Origin: Holdemanella porci
GTDB lineage: Bacteria > Bacillota_I > Bacilli_A > Erysipelotrichales > Erysipelotrichaceae
Assembly (NCBI RefSeq): GCF_009696075.1
Contig: NZ_VUMR01000014.1
Span: 1 to 32,899, forward strand
Direction of reading: 5' to 3'
Length of the DNA stretch: 32,899 bases
The notes beneath the pieces are model-generated. The model did no database searches. It saw only the letters and a list, made by a program, of their open reading frames with translations, and was not told the DNA's origin. Positions 1 through 7,337 of this stretch are shown here, one piece after another (positions within the stretch are counted from its first letter, which is position 1; every line of letters starts with the position of its first letter). Position numbers and translations under genes: made by a program.

Positions 1-25
1 ATTATCCTTTCAATTCAAGTATAAC

Positions 26-53
26 AAAAAACGCCCCAAAATACTTTGGAGCG
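26..53 (-). terminator. Intrinsic terminator for a leftward transcript
   Basis: Arms at 32-40 and 45-53 pair at 8 of 9 positions around a 4-base loop. Read on the minus strand the hairpin is followed by six T (26-31), so it is a much better terminator leftward than rightward. No minus-strand gene lies to its right before hslO, which runs the other way, so what it ends is unclear. Confidence 0.6.
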
Positions 54-138
54 AATTTTAAGCTGCCTAGCACATTACCCTATGTAATCTTATAGCGTAT
101 CTAGACCCCAACTATTTTTATATAGTCATTGTATACTT

Positions 139-158
139 AAGCCATCGATTGATGGCTT
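139..158. repeat. Perfect 8-bp inverted repeat (hairpin)
   Basis: AAGCCATC (139-146) and GATGGCTT (151-158) pair perfectly around GATT. It lies just upstream of the hslO promoter. Only short T stretches follow, so it would be a weak rightward terminator; it could also be a structure within a leftward transcript. Confidence 0.4.
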
Positions 159-168
159 TTAGTTTGGC

Positions 169-197
169 TTGAAATGGATACAAGAATTCAGTAGAAT
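169..197 (+). promoter_or_regulatory. Promoter of hslO-dus
   Basis: TTGAAA (169-174) and TAGAAT (192-197) are separated by 17 bases, close to the sigma-A consensus, about 30 bases ahead of the hslO start. An 8-bp inverted repeat (AGAATTCA 183-190, TGAATTCT 206-213) brackets the -10 element and could be an operator. The repeat is seen; the regulatory role is inference. Confidence 0.6.
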
Positions 198-229
198 GAT
201 GCTTGTGAATTCTATTGTGGAGGATAATT

Positions 230-1114
230 ATGAAAGATCAACTATTAAAAGCTCTTGTTTTAAATGAGCATGTTCGTTTATATATTGTGCGTACAACTGA
301 CTTAGTACAGGAAGCGCAAGATCGTTTTGATTTACATCCATGTGCTTGTGCAGCTTTAGGAAGAACTTTATCTGTGGCAAGTATGATGGGTGCTATGTTG
401 AAATCAGAAGAAGAAATGTTGTCAATCACAATCAATGGACATGGTCCAATTGGTTCTATTGTGGTAGATGCATATGCGAATGGAAATGTTCGTGGGTTTG
501 TTTCAAATCCCCATGTAGAGGATGTTTTGATTCGCCCAGGAAAATTGAATGTAGGAGCTGTTGTCGGTACAGATGGAACTTTAACAGTTACTAAAGATTT
601 AAGTATGGAAGAAAACTTTTCTGGTTCGGTTGAGTTGCAGAGTGGTGAAATTGGGGATGATTTTGCCTATTACTTCACTTTGTCTGAACAAACACCAACA
701 GCTGTAGCATGTGGAGTTTTAATAGGAACAGATGGCCGTGTTGCCAGTGCAGGTGCTATGATTCTACAAATGCTTCCAGATGCGACAGAAACAGACATTT
801 CTATTTGTGAACACGTACTTGAAGGATTGAAACCAATGAGTACTTTAATTCAAGAATATGATGATTCAAGTTTAGAAGATTTGGCAAATGACATGTTTGA
901 AGATGCGAAGATTTTAACGACACAACCAGTAGCTTATGATTGTCCTTGTTCAAAGGTACGTATGGCTAGAGCTTTGGGAACTATAAAAAAATCAGATGTT
1001 TTAGAGATGGCTGATAAAGAGCATGGTTGTGAAATCACATGTAATTTCTGTAATGAAACATATCATTTCACTGAAGAAGAATTAAGAGCGATTGCGAGTA
1101 AGATGCATGATTAA
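230..1114 (+). CDS. hslO: Hsp33 redox-regulated holdase chaperone
   Basis: Cytoplasmic Hsp33 of 294 aa, the normal family length. In this family, oxidation releases zinc and exposes a surface that holds unfolding proteins. The N-terminal Hsp33 fold covers roughly residues 1-230. The C-terminal zinc switch is complete, with Cys238-x-Cys240 and Cys271-x-x-Cys274. The ATG at 230 is chosen over an upstream TTG at 215 because GGAGG at 219-223 sits 6 bases ahead of it. The next gene, dus, starts inside the 3' end (8-base overlap), so the two are one transcript. A sigma-A promoter with an inverted repeat lies just upstream. Confidence 0.95.
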   Translation: MKDQLLKALVLNEHVRLYIVRTTDLVQEAQDRFDLHPCACAALGRTLSVASMMGAMLKSEEEMLSITINGHGPIGSIVVDAYANGNVRGFVSNPHVEDVLIRPGKLNVGAVVGTDGTLTVTKDLSMEENFSGSVELQSGEIGDDFAYYFTLSEQTPTAVACGVLIGTDGRVASAGAMILQMLPDATETDISICEHVLEGLKPMSTLIQEYDDSSLEDLANDMFEDAKILTTQPVAYDCPCSKVRMARALGTIKKSDVLEMADKEHGCEITCNFCNETYHFTEEELRAIASKMHD

Positions 1115-2072
1115 GATTGGAAATGTAGAAATCGAAAATCCGGTTGTGATTGCACCAATGGCAGGTATTAGTAATATCGCATTTCGTAGAATTGCGAAAC
1201 GCTTTGGAGCTGGTTTAGTTTGTAATGAAATGGTAAGTGATAAAGCTTTATACTATGATTCATTGAAGACGAAACAAATGTGTGTCATCGATGAAAATGA
1301 ACATCCAGTATCTTTTCAATTGTTTGGCCATGATATTGATACGGTTGTGTATGCAGCTAAATATTTGGATACGCAAACAGATTGTGACATTATTGACTTT
1401 AATATGGGGTGTCCCGTAAACAAGGTTATCAAAGCACAGGCAGGAAGCTTTTTAATGAAGGATATTGATTATGCCAAAGAACTTGTATTGAATATTGTAC
1501 AAAATGTAAATAAGCCAGTGACTGTAAAAATGCGTTTAGGCTTTGATACGTATCATATTAATTGCGTTGAAATGGCGAAGGCTATGGAAAGTGTGGGCGT
1601 TAGTGCTGTTGCGGTGCATGGTCGTACGCGTAATCAGATGTATGAAGGAAAAGCAGACTGGTCTTATATTAGGCAAGTAAAAGAATCGGTATCTATTCCT
1701 GTTATCGGGAATGGGGATGTCCGCAGTGTAGAAGATTTTCACCGTATGATGAATGAAACAGGTTGTGATGCGGTTATGCTAGGTCGTGGAATTGTAGGTA
1801 ATCCATTCTTGATTCAAGAATGTGTGGATTCAATTACGGGACAGAAACATGAATTTTCAATGGAAGATCGTATTGAAATATGTATGGATCATGCCAAAGG
1901 ATTAGCGAATACAAAAGGTGAAAAAGTAGCTATTCGTGAAATGCGAGGTTTGGCTAGCTGGTATTTAAAGGGACTTCCTAGTTCAAGGATCTTTAAAAAT
2001 GAGATGTCACAAATGAATACATTAGAAGATTTAGAAAATATATTACGTCAATTCATGGAGGTGCAGCGTTAG
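1107..2072 (+). CDS. dus: tRNA-dihydrouridine synthase (DusB-like)
   Basis: FMN-dependent enzyme that reduces uridines in the D-loop of tRNA. It is 321 aa, a TIM barrel with a C-terminal helical domain. Visible landmarks are the N-terminal APMAGI motif, the active-site Cys102 in NMGCPV, the KMRLGF strand, HGRTR at about residue 170, and the phosphate-binding IGNGDV motif. The ATG at 1107 overlaps the end of hslO by 8 bases; an alternative TTG at 1092 would only add five residues inside hslO. The hslO-dus pairing is common in Firmicutes. A terminator overlaps the last codons. Confidence 0.93.
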   Translation: MIKIGNVEIENPVVIAPMAGISNIAFRRIAKRFGAGLVCNEMVSDKALYYDSLKTKQMCVIDENEHPVSFQLFGHDIDTVVYAAKYLDTQTDCDIIDFNMGCPVNKVIKAQAGSFLMKDIDYAKELVLNIVQNVNKPVTVKMRLGFDTYHINCVEMAKAMESVGVSAVAVHGRTRNQMYEGKADWSYIRQVKESVSIPVIGNGDVRSVEDFHRMMNETGCDAVMLGRGIVGNPFLIQECVDSITGQKHEFSMEDRIEICMDHAKGLANTKGEKVAIREMRGLASWYLKGLPSSRIFKNEMSQMNTLEDLENILRQFMEVQR

Positions 2073-2085
2073 TTGCATCTTTTTT
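2059..2085 (+). terminator. Terminator of hslO-dus
   Basis: AGGTGCA (2059-2065) pairs with TGCATCT (2074-2080), with one G-T pair, and a T run follows. The hairpin includes the dus stop codon. Confidence 0.65.
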
Positions 2086-2092
2086 GATAATT

Positions 2093-2106
2093 GGTAAGCG
2101 TTTTCA
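2093..2106 (+). promoter_or_regulatory. cre-like site upstream of glgB
   Basis: GGTAAGCGTTTTCA matches the CcpA operator consensus TGWAANCGNTNWCA at 13 of 14 positions (first T is G). It lies 70-83 bases before the glgB start. Catabolite control of glycogen branching is plausible; CcpA binding is inference. Confidence 0.4.
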
Positions 2107-2175
2107 AAATCTGAAAAATACACTTTAAGTTTCTTGCGTTCCGGTATAAAATATATATACGGAGGTTATATCGTT

Positions 2176-4002
2176 ATGAATCAAAGAAAGACAAAAGCCT
2201 TTTTTGAAGGGCGTGACATATATGCTTATAATATTTTTGGTGCACACCTAGAAGCTAATGGGGTTCGCTTTAGAGTGTATGCTCCAAACGCAAAGAATAT
2301 TTCAGTTATTGGCTCATTTAATAATTGGGATGATCAAGCGAGTAAAATGAAAAAAGATAAACGTGGGATTTGGGAATGTTTTGTAGAAGGTGCAAAGGAT
2401 AAGGATTCGTATAAATATCGTGTGTGGCAGGCAAATGGTGAATTGGTAGACAAAATGGATCCATATGCTTTTTATAGTGAATTAAGACCAAACACGGCAA
2501 GTATTGTATCAGATTTAAGTTATGATGGCTGGACTGACAAAGAATGGCTGAATCAAAGAAATAAGGGCTTTGATTCTCCTGTGAATATTTATGAAATGCA
2601 TGTTGGTTCATGGAGAAAAGATGATGAAAACGAAGAGTTTGTACAGTATCATGAAATAGAAAAGGAATTGATTGAACACTGTAAGAAACATCACTTTACA
2701 CATGTTGAAGTCATGCCGCTATGTGAATATCCGTTTGATGGTTCTTGGGGTTATCAATGTACGGGTTATTTTTCAAGTACTTCTCGTTATGGAACAAATC
2801 ATGAATTAATGCACTTTGTGAATGCACTTCACGAAGCTGGAATTGGTGTCATCATGGATTTTGTGCCTGTACACTTTGTGAAGGATAATTACGCATTGGG
2901 AATGTTTGATGGTACGCCTTTATATGAATATTCAAAACCGGAAGATGCGAATAGTGAATGGGGAACGGCTAACTTTAATTTATGGAAAGAAGAAGTTCGC
3001 TCATTCTTGATGTCTGCAGCCAATTTCTGGATAGATGTTTATCATGTGGATGGCTTAAGAATGGATGCGATCAGTAATGCGATTTTCTGGCATGGAAACA
3101 AGAATAATGGTGTGAATGAAGGTGCATGTGATTTCATGAAACGTATGAATTACTTGTTGAATGAGGCACATCAAGGAAAAATCATGTTGATTGCGGAAGA
3201 TTCAAGTGATTTTCCTAATGTCACAAAGCCAAGTTATGCGGGTGGCTTAGGATTTGACTATAAGTGGGATCTAGGTTGGATGAATGATACATTATCCTAT
3301 TTAAAAAGAGATCCAATCTATCGTAAGTGGCATCACCATGACGTTACTTTTTCAATGGCTTATTTCTATTCCGAAAGATTTATCTTACCATTTAGTCATG
3401 ATGAAGTTGTGCATGGTAAGGCAACCATTGTAGATAAGATGTGGGGAAGCTATGAAGATAAGTTTGCCCAGGCAAGAGCATTATATGTATATATGTTTAC
3501 GCATCCTGGCAAGAAATTGAATTTCATGGGTAATGAAATTGGTCAATTGCGTGAATGGGATGAACAAAAGAGCTGTGACTGGTTCTTGTTGGATTATCCA
3601 ATGCACGATGCATTTGAACATTTTTGCGAAGATTTAGGCAATATTTACATAGAAAATGATGCATTCTTTGATCAAGATTATGATCCAAGTCGTTTCTGTT
3701 GGATTGATGCAGATAATGTAGGACAAAATACGTTCTCATTTATTCGTAGAGGTTCAAAGAAAGATTTCGTTATTATTATGAATTTCTCAACAAATCCATA
3801 TGATCACCAACAGTTTGGTGTTCCTTGCAAAGGTAAATATAAAGAAATTTTGAATACAGAGTGGGATAAATACAACGGAAACTTAAAAGGTCATACACCT
3901 CAAGAGGTGCAGGCAATGCGTCTTACAAGACATAATCAGCCATATATGATCGAAGTAAATGTTCCTAGTTTTGGTGCTATGATTTATGAAGTTGAAAAGT
4001 GA
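2176..4002 (+). CDS. glgB: 1,4-alpha-glucan branching enzyme
   Basis: Glycogen branching enzyme of 608 aa, which cuts an alpha-1,4 chain and rejoins it as an alpha-1,6 branch. An N-terminal CBM48 domain (about residues 20-105, with GSFNNWDD) precedes the GH13 barrel. Catalytic residues are recognisable: nucleophile Asp297 in GLRMDAI, acid/base Glu341 in IAEDSS, and Asp409 in SHDEVVHG. A C-terminal beta domain ends the protein. The ATG at 2176 follows GGAGG at 2161-2165; the TTG at 2134 has no such site. No other glycogen gene is in the window, so it stands as a single-gene unit with a cre-like site upstream and a terminator overlapping its stop. Confidence 0.95.
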   Translation: MNQRKTKAFFEGRDIYAYNIFGAHLEANGVRFRVYAPNAKNISVIGSFNNWDDQASKMKKDKRGIWECFVEGAKDKDSYKYRVWQANGELVDKMDPYAFYSELRPNTASIVSDLSYDGWTDKEWLNQRNKGFDSPVNIYEMHVGSWRKDDENEEFVQYHEIEKELIEHCKKHHFTHVEVMPLCEYPFDGSWGYQCTGYFSSTSRYGTNHELMHFVNALHEAGIGVIMDFVPVHFVKDNYALGMFDGTPLYEYSKPEDANSEWGTANFNLWKEEVRSFLMSAANFWIDVYHVDGLRMDAISNAIFWHGNKNNGVNEGACDFMKRMNYLLNEAHQGKIMLIAEDSSDFPNVTKPSYAGGLGFDYKWDLGWMNDTLSYLKRDPIYRKWHHHDVTFSMAYFYSERFILPFSHDEVVHGKATIVDKMWGSYEDKFAQARALYVYMFTHPGKKLNFMGNEIGQLREWDEQKSCDWFLLDYPMHDAFEHFCEDLGNIYIENDAFFDQDYDPSRFCWIDADNVGQNTFSFIRRGSKKDFVIIMNFSTNPYDHQQFGVPCKGKYKEILNTEWDKYNGNLKGHTPQEVQAMRLTRHNQPYMIEVNVPSFGAMIYEVEK

Positions 4003-4023
4003 GATTGATTTCTCACTTTTTTT
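3995..4023 (+). terminator. Terminator of glgB
   Basis: Perfect 10-bp stem AAAAGTGAGA (3995-4004) / TCTCACTTTT (4011-4020), running into a T tract. It starts inside the last codon of glgB. Confidence 0.85.
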
Positions 4024-4077
4024 GGTGAAACTTCTTTTTTTTACGTATAAGAGAGTGTAGAAAAAGGAGAACAAAAA

Positions 4078-4449
4078 ATGAAAAAATTAGATGTAGAATT
4101 TGAACTGTTTCGTAAGCGAGTGTACAACTTGGAGATTCGTAGCTTTTATTTACTTTTATTGAATCGGGGTTGTGACATTAAAACTTTAAGAGCTTTATTT
4201 TCGGATGTGGATGAAAAACTCGCCTTAAAGATGAGTGGTATGTTTTATCATGCTCAATCGGATCGAGTTCAAGAAGTGTTAGAGAAAGTAATCAAACAAG
4301 AAAAGACAAATGCGAGGATGGATTGTTTTGAGAAACTATTTGAAAAAGGGATAGACATGTTTGAAGCGTTGGAATTGATTGGGATTAGTCAAAATGACAT
4401 AGAATTGATCAATGATGCAGCTTATGTGTGGCAATATAAGCGTTTGTGA
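4078..4449 (+). CDS. Small helical protein of unknown function
   Basis: I do not recognise this 123-aa protein. It follows a good ribosome binding site (AAAGGAGA at about 4063-4070). It is charged, predicted all-helical, and has no signal peptide or membrane segment, so it is probably cytoplasmic. Cys residues at about 32 and 82 do not form a metal motif. It sits between the glgB terminator and the transketolase promoter, so it may be transcribed alone. No function can be assigned from sequence or neighbours. Confidence 0.7.
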   Translation: MKKLDVEFELFRKRVYNLEIRSFYLLLLNRGCDIKTLRALFSDVDEKLALKMSGMFYHAQSDRVQEVLEKVIKQEKTNARMDCFEKLFEKGIDMFEALELIGISQNDIELINDAAYVWQYKRL

Positions 4450-4491
4450 AATAATTGACTTTTTGTAGGGGGTGTATTGTGGCAAAAAGTT

Positions 4492-4500
4492 TGTTATAAT
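4492..4500 (+). promoter_or_regulatory. Extended -10 promoter of the transketolase operon
   Basis: TGTTATAAT is a perfect TATAAT (4495-4500) with the TGn extension, 31 bases before the transketolase start codon. No good -35 lies at 16-18 bases. TTGACT at 4455 is too far away. Confidence 0.5.
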
Positions 4501-4531
4501 GTATGCGCAAAAAGGAGATAGCGTAAATATT

Positions 4532-5347
4532 ATGGAAAACAAGGAACTTGCATTGCACGCAAAAAATATTCGTAGAAATATAGTGAAAGAAGTGTATAGT
4601 GCCCAAAGTGGACACCCGGGTGGAAGTTTAGGTGCAACTGACATTTTAACAGAGTTATACTTTGAAGAAATGGATATTAATGAGGAGAACTTAAATACAT
4701 TGGATCGTGATCGTTTTGTATTAAGTAAGGGACATGCAAGTCCAGCTTTATATGCAGTACTTGCTGAAAAGGGATTCCTTCCTGAAGAAGAATTGACAAC
4801 TTTCAGAACTATTAATTCACGTTTACAAGGACACCCTAACATGAATTATGTAGAAGGGGTAGATATGTCTACAGGATCTTTAGGTCAAGGTATTTCTTGT
4901 GCTGTAGGTATGGCATTAGCCAATAAATTAGATAAAAATGATCATCGTATCTATACTGTACTTGGAGATGGTGAATGCCAAGAAGGACAAGTATGGGAAG
5001 CTACAATGTCAGCGGCTCACTATAAATTAGATAATTTATGTATTATTGTTGACAACAATAACCTTCAAATTGATGGTCACGTAGATGAAGTTATGAGTGT
5101 GTATCCTTTGGATAAAAAATTCGAAGCTTTCAATTGCCACGTAATTAATGTAGATGGTCATGATTATGATCAATTGCGTGCTGCATTAAAAGAAGCTCGT
5201 GAAACAAAAGGAATGCCAACTGTAATTGTTGCGAAGACAATTAAAGGAAAAGGTGTTTCATTTATGGAAGATCAACAAGGATGGCATGGAGTAGCACCAA
5301 ATGAAGAACAATACCATGCTGCAATGAAAGAATTGGAGGCAGAATAA
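4532..5347 (+). CDS. Transketolase, N-terminal (thiamine diphosphate-binding) subunit
   Basis: First half of a split transketolase of the non-oxidative pentose phosphate pathway, 271 aa. It carries the thiamine diphosphate and Mg-binding domain: SGHPGGSLG near residue 25, KGHASPALY, and GDGECQEGQVWE followed by the NNNLQIDG loop. The ATG at 4532 follows AAAGGAGA; the longer frame starting at 4472 has no ribosome binding site. The stop overlaps the start of the partner subunit by one base (TAATG), so the two halves should be translated together. Full-length transketolase is about 650 aa; this two-gene form is common in anaerobic Firmicutes. Confidence 0.93.
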   Translation: MENKELALHAKNIRRNIVKEVYSAQSGHPGGSLGATDILTELYFEEMDINEENLNTLDRDRFVLSKGHASPALYAVLAEKGFLPEEELTTFRTINSRLQGHPNMNYVEGVDMSTGSLGQGISCAVGMALANKLDKNDHRIYTVLGDGECQEGQVWEATMSAAHYKLDNLCIIVDNNNLQIDGHVDEVMSVYPLDKKFEAFNCHVINVDGHDYDQLRAALKEARETKGMPTVIVAKTIKGKGVSFMEDQQGWHGVAPNEEQYHAAMKELEAE

Positions 5348-6261
5348 TGGCAAAAGTAGCTACACGTGTCGCTTATGGTGATGCTTTAAAAGAATTAATG
5401 GTTGAAAATAAAAATGTCGTTGTATTAGATGCTGACTTAGCGGGTAGTACAAAGAGTGGAGAAGCTAAAAAAGTAGACCCTTCTCGTCACTTTGATATGG
5501 GAATTGCCGAAGGAAATATGCTGAGTGTTGCGGCAGGTCTTGCGGCTAGCGGAAAGATTGCGTATGCATCTACTTTCGCAATGTTTGCGACTGGACGTGG
5601 ATTCGAACAAATTCGTAACAGTATCGGATATCCACAATTAAACGTTAAAATCTGTGCGTCTCATGCAGGAATTAGTGTTGGAGAAGATGGTGCAAGCCAC
5701 CAATGTATTGAAGATGTTAGTTTAATGCGTGGTATTCCAGGTATGAAAGTTATCGTTCCATGTGACTATAATGAAGCCAAACAAGCATGTAAAGCTGTAG
5801 CTGAAATTGACGGGCCTTGCTACGTTCGTTTAGGTCATAGTGGTGTTGAAAGCGTAAATGGCGATGACTATAAATTTGAACTAGGAAAAGGTGTTGTCCT
5901 TCAAAAAGGTGAAAAAGTAGCTTTAGTTGCGACTGGATTGATGGTTCAAGAAGCATTAGAGGCTGCTAAGAAAATGGAAACAGCTCCAACTGTAGTAAAT
6001 ATCCATACAATTAAACCAATTGATAAAGAATTGATTATTGAACTAGCAAAAACTCACGATACAATCGTGACTTGTGAAGAACACTCTATTATTGGTGGTT
6101 TAGGAAGTGCTGTGGCAGAAGTTTTAGCTGAAGCAGGAACAGCATGTAAACTTGTTCGTGTCGGTGTTCAGGATGTATTTGGTGAAAGTGGAAAACCAGC
6201 TGAATTATTCGCAAAATACAAAATTGATGCAGATGCGATTGTAGAAGCTGCTACAAAGTAG
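5347..6261 (+). CDS. Transketolase, C-terminal (pyrimidine-binding) subunit
   Basis: Second half of the split transketolase, 304 aa. It has the pyrimidine-binding domain (about residues 5-165, with the conserved Glu in DMGIAEGNML) and the C-terminal domain with TCEEHSIIGGLGS at about residue 240. The active enzyme needs both subunits. The start overlaps the stop of the first subunit by one base. Transketolase-like halves can resemble 1-deoxyxylulose-5-phosphate synthase, but the split and the conserved motifs favour transketolase. Confidence 0.92.
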   Translation: MAKVATRVAYGDALKELMVENKNVVVLDADLAGSTKSGEAKKVDPSRHFDMGIAEGNMLSVAAGLAASGKIAYASTFAMFATGRGFEQIRNSIGYPQLNVKICASHAGISVGEDGASHQCIEDVSLMRGIPGMKVIVPCDYNEAKQACKAVAEIDGPCYVRLGHSGVESVNGDDYKFELGKGVVLQKGEKVALVATGLMVQEALEAAKKMETAPTVVNIHTIKPIDKELIIELAKTHDTIVTCEEHSIIGGLGSAVAEVLAEAGTACKLVRVGVQDVFGESGKPAELFAKYKIDADAIVEAATK

Positions 6262-6262
6262 T

Positions 6263-6853
6263 ATGGCACACTATTTCACAAATGATATTGTAAAAGATGC
6301 ACCAGAAGAGATTACGATACATTTCCGTGATTTTACATATAAGTTAAATTCGAATGCTGGAGTTTTCAGTAAAGATAAATTGGATGAAGGTACGCGTATT
6401 CTTTTAGAAACGGTACTCGACAATGAAACTGAACCAAAAAACACATTAGATCTAGGTTGTGGAATTGGACCGATTGCCTTGATTTTAATGGAGTATTGGA
6501 AGCATACCGAAATGACAATGATTGATGTAAATCAAAGAGCTTGTCAGCTGGCAGATTCAAATATGAAAAAATATCGTCGTAAGGCAAAAATATTATGTCA
6601 GTCAGGTGTGAATGAAGGCCAGTATGCCTGTATTCTTTTGAACCCACCGATTCGTACGGGAAAGGCAATGATTTATTCGTTGTTTGATCAGTGTTTAGAA
6701 CATTTAAAGGAAGATGGTCATTTCTGGATTGTAATGCGCAAGCAGCATGGTGCACAAAGTGCGATTCATTATTTACAAGAAAAAGGCTATGAAGTAGAAA
6801 AAATGGCTCGTGATAAAGGTTATTGGGTCATGAAAATATCAAAAGCAGGTTAA
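6263..6853 (+). CDS. RsmC-like class I SAM-dependent methyltransferase
   Basis: Methyltransferase of 196 aa. Motif I is LDLGCGIGPIAL at about residue 62, and the NPPIRTGK motif at about residue 131 marks N-methylation of a base in the RsmC/RlmG group. Short single-domain homologues of RsmC, which methylates 16S rRNA guanine, are common in Firmicutes. The start lies one base after the transketolase stop, so it is the third gene of that operon. Target RNA is inferred from family only. A terminator overlaps its end. Confidence 0.82.
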   Translation: MAHYFTNDIVKDAPEEITIHFRDFTYKLNSNAGVFSKDKLDEGTRILLETVLDNETEPKNTLDLGCGIGPIALILMEYWKHTEMTMIDVNQRACQLADSNMKKYRRKAKILCQSGVNEGQYACILLNPPIRTGKAMIYSLFDQCLEHLKEDGHFWIVMRKQHGAQSAIHYLQEKGYEVEKMARDKGYWVMKISKAG

Positions 6854-6863
6854 CCCTGCTTTT
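6841..6863 (+). terminator. Terminator of the transketolase operon
   Basis: AAAAGCAGG (6841-6849) pairs perfectly with CCTGCTTTT (6855-6863) across a 5-base loop that includes the stop codon of the methyltransferase. A mixed T-rich stretch follows. Confidence 0.7.
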
Positions 6864-7337
6864 CTTGTGTTTTTATATATATTAAGAAATTGATTTCAGA
6901 GAAGATGAATTTGAAAATTTAAAAATGACCGAATTATCTGGGTTTAGAACTTTATTGGCGTGACAAAACAGACTATTGGTAATAGCCTTGTTTAGTATGG
7001 AATTCTTATTGGTTATATCCTTCTTTTATACATTCGCATCATTTCATCAATACATCTTTTTCAGTATGCTCTGTCATTTCTTTTGTCCTTGAATGAATTA
7101 TATGTATAAGTATACTGTATTGTGGCTTTACATTTGCATTGAATTGGATCTTAGGTTAAAAGAATCTATTAAATGAGTGCGTATTTGAATTTATTGTGTT
7201 TGTTTTTAAGGACTTTAGTTTTAGGTTCATGAGAATAAAAGATTTTGTTTTTGAACAACATTTGCTTCATATCCTTTTCTTATGGACTTTTTGACAAATG
7301 TCATTTATCATCATAAATACAGTAGAGGTGTTAATAA
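6864..7337. other. 474-bp intergenic region, no supported gene
   Basis: No convincing coding region on either strand. A plus-strand open stretch near 6890-6960 starts without a start codon and could be a remnant, but I do not recognise it. A small palindrome CTATT-GGT-AATAG lies near 6970-6990. I looked for a RAT-like antiterminator site and did not find one here, unlike the region before the mannose PTS operon. A 12-bp palindrome at 7292-7303 is listed separately. Confidence 0.5.
7292..7303. promoter_or_regulatory. 12-bp palindrome, candidate operator of the glucose-type PTS gene
   Basis: TGACAAATGTCA is a perfect palindrome 35-46 bases before the PTS start codon. It overlaps a -35-like TTGACA (7291-7296). 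The matching -10 is poor (TAAATA at 7314, or CATAAA at 7312) and would give a very short leader, so the promoter is uncertain. The same palindrome recurs at 32577-32588. Confidence 0.45.

Noticed and set aside
4455-4500. TTGACT with TATAAT as a normal promoter before transketolase
   Set aside because: The spacing is 34 bases, twice the usual length. The TATAAT is kept as an extended -10 promoter instead.
4336-4842. 168-codon minus-strand open frame across the transketolase start
   Set aside because: It is antisense to two well-supported genes, shows no recognisable domain and spans their promoter.
6940-7000. RAT-like hairpin before the glucose-type PTS gene
   Set aside because: The small CTATT/AATAG palindrome lacks the GCAGGCA and TGT-ACTG pattern and has no terminator overlapping it.
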